From assembly GCF_902703175.1 (NCBI RefSeq), contig NZ_CACRYJ010000036.1, forward strand, positions 1-64,000: a DNA stretch of 64,000 nt. The letters run 5' to 3'. The stretch comes from Occultella aeris (GTDB taxonomy: Bacteria; Actinomycetota; Actinomycetes; Actinomycetales; Beutenbergiaceae). Position 1 is the stretch's first letter. Each line of letters opens with the position of its first letter. Of the stretch, positions 62,636 through 64,000 are shown one piece after another. A model generated the notes under the pieces. It saw only the letters and a list, made by a program, of their open reading frames with translations. It was not told the origin of the DNA and did not search any database. The translations under genes and the position numbers were made by a program.

Positions 62636-63844
62636 TCAATTCGAGGGCGCGGCGTTCGGGGCCGACGTGGCACCCGAACCGGACTCCTCGACATTGTTCG
62701 TGCGGACGTACAGCCCGGCCGGCTCCACGCGCACCCGCAGCCCGACCGCCTCACCGATGAGATCGCCGTCGACCTGGACATGCGCGGGCTCCTCGATGAG
62801 GACCCGGACCTGCTTGCCGCGCCAGAACTCGATCGTGCTCGGACTGTTCGGCAGTTGCCGGCGGATCCCGAGGCCCTGCCCGACGACCTGCCCGAACAGC
62901 GAGGCCCAGCCGAACAGCCCGCCCCGCGTGTCCAGGGCCGCGATGTCGAGCCAGCCGTCGTTGATCTGCGCGTCGGGCAGCAGCACGATCCCGCCGGGCA
63001 GGCGGCCACAGTTCGCGAACAGCAGGCTCCGCAGTCGCAGGTGCTGACCCGGTTCCTCGTCCACGGACATCCGGAGCCGGACCTTGCGCCCGTGCAGGTG
63101 GCGGGCGCCGGCCAGGAAGTATGCGAACCAACCCACCCGGGCCTTCAGCTCGTCGCCCGCCCCGGCCACCATCGCCGCGTCGAAGCCGACGCCCGCCATC
63201 ACCAGGAACAGGTGCTCGTCCTCCCCGGGGTCCAGCGCCGTGTCGATCGCAGCATCAGAGTCGGCTCCGGGTTCGTCGTCCTCACGGGCCGGGCGCAGCC
63301 GATCCGGCCGGACCCAGCCGATGTCGATCGGGTGGTCGGTGCCGGTCAGCGCGGTGCGGATCAGGCTGCGGGCGCCGTCGACCGGCAGGTCCAGGTTGCG
63401 GGCGAGCAGGTTCCCGGTGCCCAGCGGCAGCAGCCCCATCGGCGTGCTGGTGCCGACCAGGGCCATCGCCACCGAGCGCACGGTGCCGTCGCCACCGGCA
63501 GCCACCACCACCGAGGCCCCGGCGGCGAGCGCCCGCCGCGCCTGACCGAGACCTGGGTCGGCCACGGTCGTCTCGTACCAGAGGGGTTCGGGCAGGCCGG
63601 CCTCGGCGCAGACCTGTTCGACGGCGGTGCGCAGCTTGCGAGGATCGGTCACCTTGATCGGGTTCACCACGAAGGCGGGCGGCCCGGTGGGCGCTGTGGA
63701 TCCAGCGGGTTCGGTGCTGCCCGTGCCGAGGGAGGGCACGCGCTGGCTGCGTTCGGAGATGCGGCGCAGCAGCACCAGGCCGACCACCACCGCCGCGACC
63801 GCCAGGACGAGCGCGACGACGCTCACCACCTGTTCCCACGTCAT
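62636..63844 (-). CDS. Diacylglycerol kinase-family lipid kinase
   Basis: This 402-residue protein has one N-terminal membrane helix (VVSVVALVLAVAAVVVGLVLL, residues about 6-26), then a DAGK catalytic domain with FVVNPIK near residue 58, GGDGT at 117-121 and PLGTGNLLARNL near 138. The DgkB-like second domain contains VMAGVGFDAAM and ends with VQVDGDLIGEA. Soluble DgkB-type kinases phosphorylate diacylglycerol or related lipids; the added membrane anchor is common in actinobacterial members. ATG 63844 lies 6 nt after TACCGT and appears leaderless. It is divergent from serS. Confidence 0.88.
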   Translation of the reverse strand: MTWEQVVSVVALVLAVAAVVVGLVLLRRISERSQRVPSLGTGSTEPAGSTAPTGPPAFVVNPIKVTDPRKLRTAVEQVCAEAGLPEPLWYETTVADPGLGQARRALAAGASVVVAAGGDGTVRSVAMALVGTSTPMGLLPLGTGNLLARNLDLPVDGARSLIRTALTGTDHPIDIGWVRPDRLRPAREDDEPGADSDAAIDTALDPGEDEHLFLVMAGVGFDAAMVAGAGDELKARVGWFAYFLAGARHLHGRKVRLRMSVDEEPGQHLRLRSLLFANCGRLPGGIVLLPDAQINDGWLDIAALDTRGGLFGWASLFGQVVGQGLGIRRQLPNSPSTIEFWRGKQVRVLIEEPAHVQVDGDLIGEAVGLRVRVEPAGLYVRTNNVEESGSGATSAPNAAPSN

Positions 63845-63850
63845 GGCTGC

Positions 63851-63856
63851 ACGGTA
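63851..63856 (-). promoter_or_regulatory. -10 box for leaderless lipid-kinase transcript
   Basis: On the minus strand TACCGT is followed after 6 nt by ATG 63844. Confidence 0.5.
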
Positions 63857-63913
63857 GCCCCGACCACGCCGGCCGGGCCGATCCGCCCCGCACACGCCGG
63901 TGCTCGGGACCGA

Positions 63914-63919
63914 TACGCT
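63914..63919 (+). promoter_or_regulatory. -10 box for leaderless serS transcript
   Basis: TACGCT ends 7 nt before GTG 63927. There is no ribosome site in between. Confidence 0.5.
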
Positions 63920-63926
63920 CGTGCGT

Positions 63927-64000
63927 GTGATTGATCTGAAGAGCCTGCGCGAGGATCCGGACGTTGCACGAGCGAGCCAGCGGGCCCGTGGAGAGTCCCC
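63927..64000 (+). CDS. serS: Serine-tRNA ligase, N-terminal fragment at window edge
   Basis: Only 24 codons are visible, reading MIDLKSLREDPDVARASQRA followed by RGES. This matches the start of the N-terminal coiled-coil arm of bacterial seryl-tRNA synthetases, which opens MIDLKxLREDPDxVRxSQRxRG. The enzyme charges tRNA-Ser. GTG 63927 follows a -10 box directly. The rest of the gene lies beyond the window. Confidence 0.88.
   Translation, partial: MIDLKSLREDPDVARASQRARGES

Overview
The window is a 64 kb piece of a high-GC Gram-positive chromosome. Strongly GC-biased third positions, WXG100/EccC secretion genes, a DUF222 protein, an Eis-type acetyltransferase, a DUF5926 gene, Tat lipoprotein transport components and many leaderless starts placed 6-8 nt after a TANNNT box all point to an actinobacterium, most likely of the order Micrococcales. 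That placement is inference. No rRNA, tRNA, insertion sequence or CRISPR array was seen.

Layout. (1) 1-3.1 kb: the N-terminal part of a DUF222 protein running off the left edge, then a divergent arsR / flavoprotein pair around an ArsR-type operator. (2) 3.2-27.0 kb: a type VII secretion (ESX-like) island. It holds an FHA-type protein, a WXG100 protein, a WXG protein with a long Gly/Ser-rich tail and a second WXG100 protein. After an oppositely oriented LuxR/hydrolase cassette (6.3-10.8 kb) come an EccC/EssC-type triple ATPase, a membrane-anchored beta-propeller/fibronectin-III protein, MoxR, DUF58 and a TgpA-like protein. An Eis-like acetyltransferase and a Ser/Thr kinase with an extracytoplasmic Fn3-like domain follow. 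Three transcription units of this island share a bipartite promoter element. (3) 27.2-30.6 kb: an aminoglycoside-phosphotransferase-like gene behind a tiny coupled leader ORF, a DHA2 exporter fused to a winged-helix domain, and a small orphan gene.

(4) 30.9-41.1 kb: a sugar or sugar-acid utilisation locus. It has an ABC importer, two GHL6-like putative glycosidases, a tartronate-semialdehyde-reductase-type dehydrogenase, a hydroxypyruvate-isomerase-type protein and an FCD-type GntR regulator. The palindrome TTGTCTGACAA (or a one-mismatch variant) lies at three promoters of this locus and is the likely GntR operator. (5) 41.2-49.0 kb: a cysteine-free HesB-like protein, then SulP transporter, arylsulfatase, HAD hydrolase, formylglycine-generating enzyme and a thioredoxin-like DUF255 protein, which suggests sulfate-ester use. 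(6) 49.4-53.8 kb: a branched-chain amino acid-type ABC operon with a LivM-LivG fusion.

(7) 53.9-64 kb: mostly housekeeping genes. These are an MFS transporter, a metallo-beta-lactamase-fold protein, phosphoglucomutase, DUF5926, a GT2 glycosyltransferase that overlaps a convergent large membrane protein by 74 bp, a cold-shock protein with a long structured leader, a diacylglycerol-kinase-family lipid kinase and the first codons of serS.

The likeliest novel material is the unusual secretion island with its shared promoter element and Fn3/FHA/kinase components, and the GntR-controlled GHL6/hydroxypyruvate locus.
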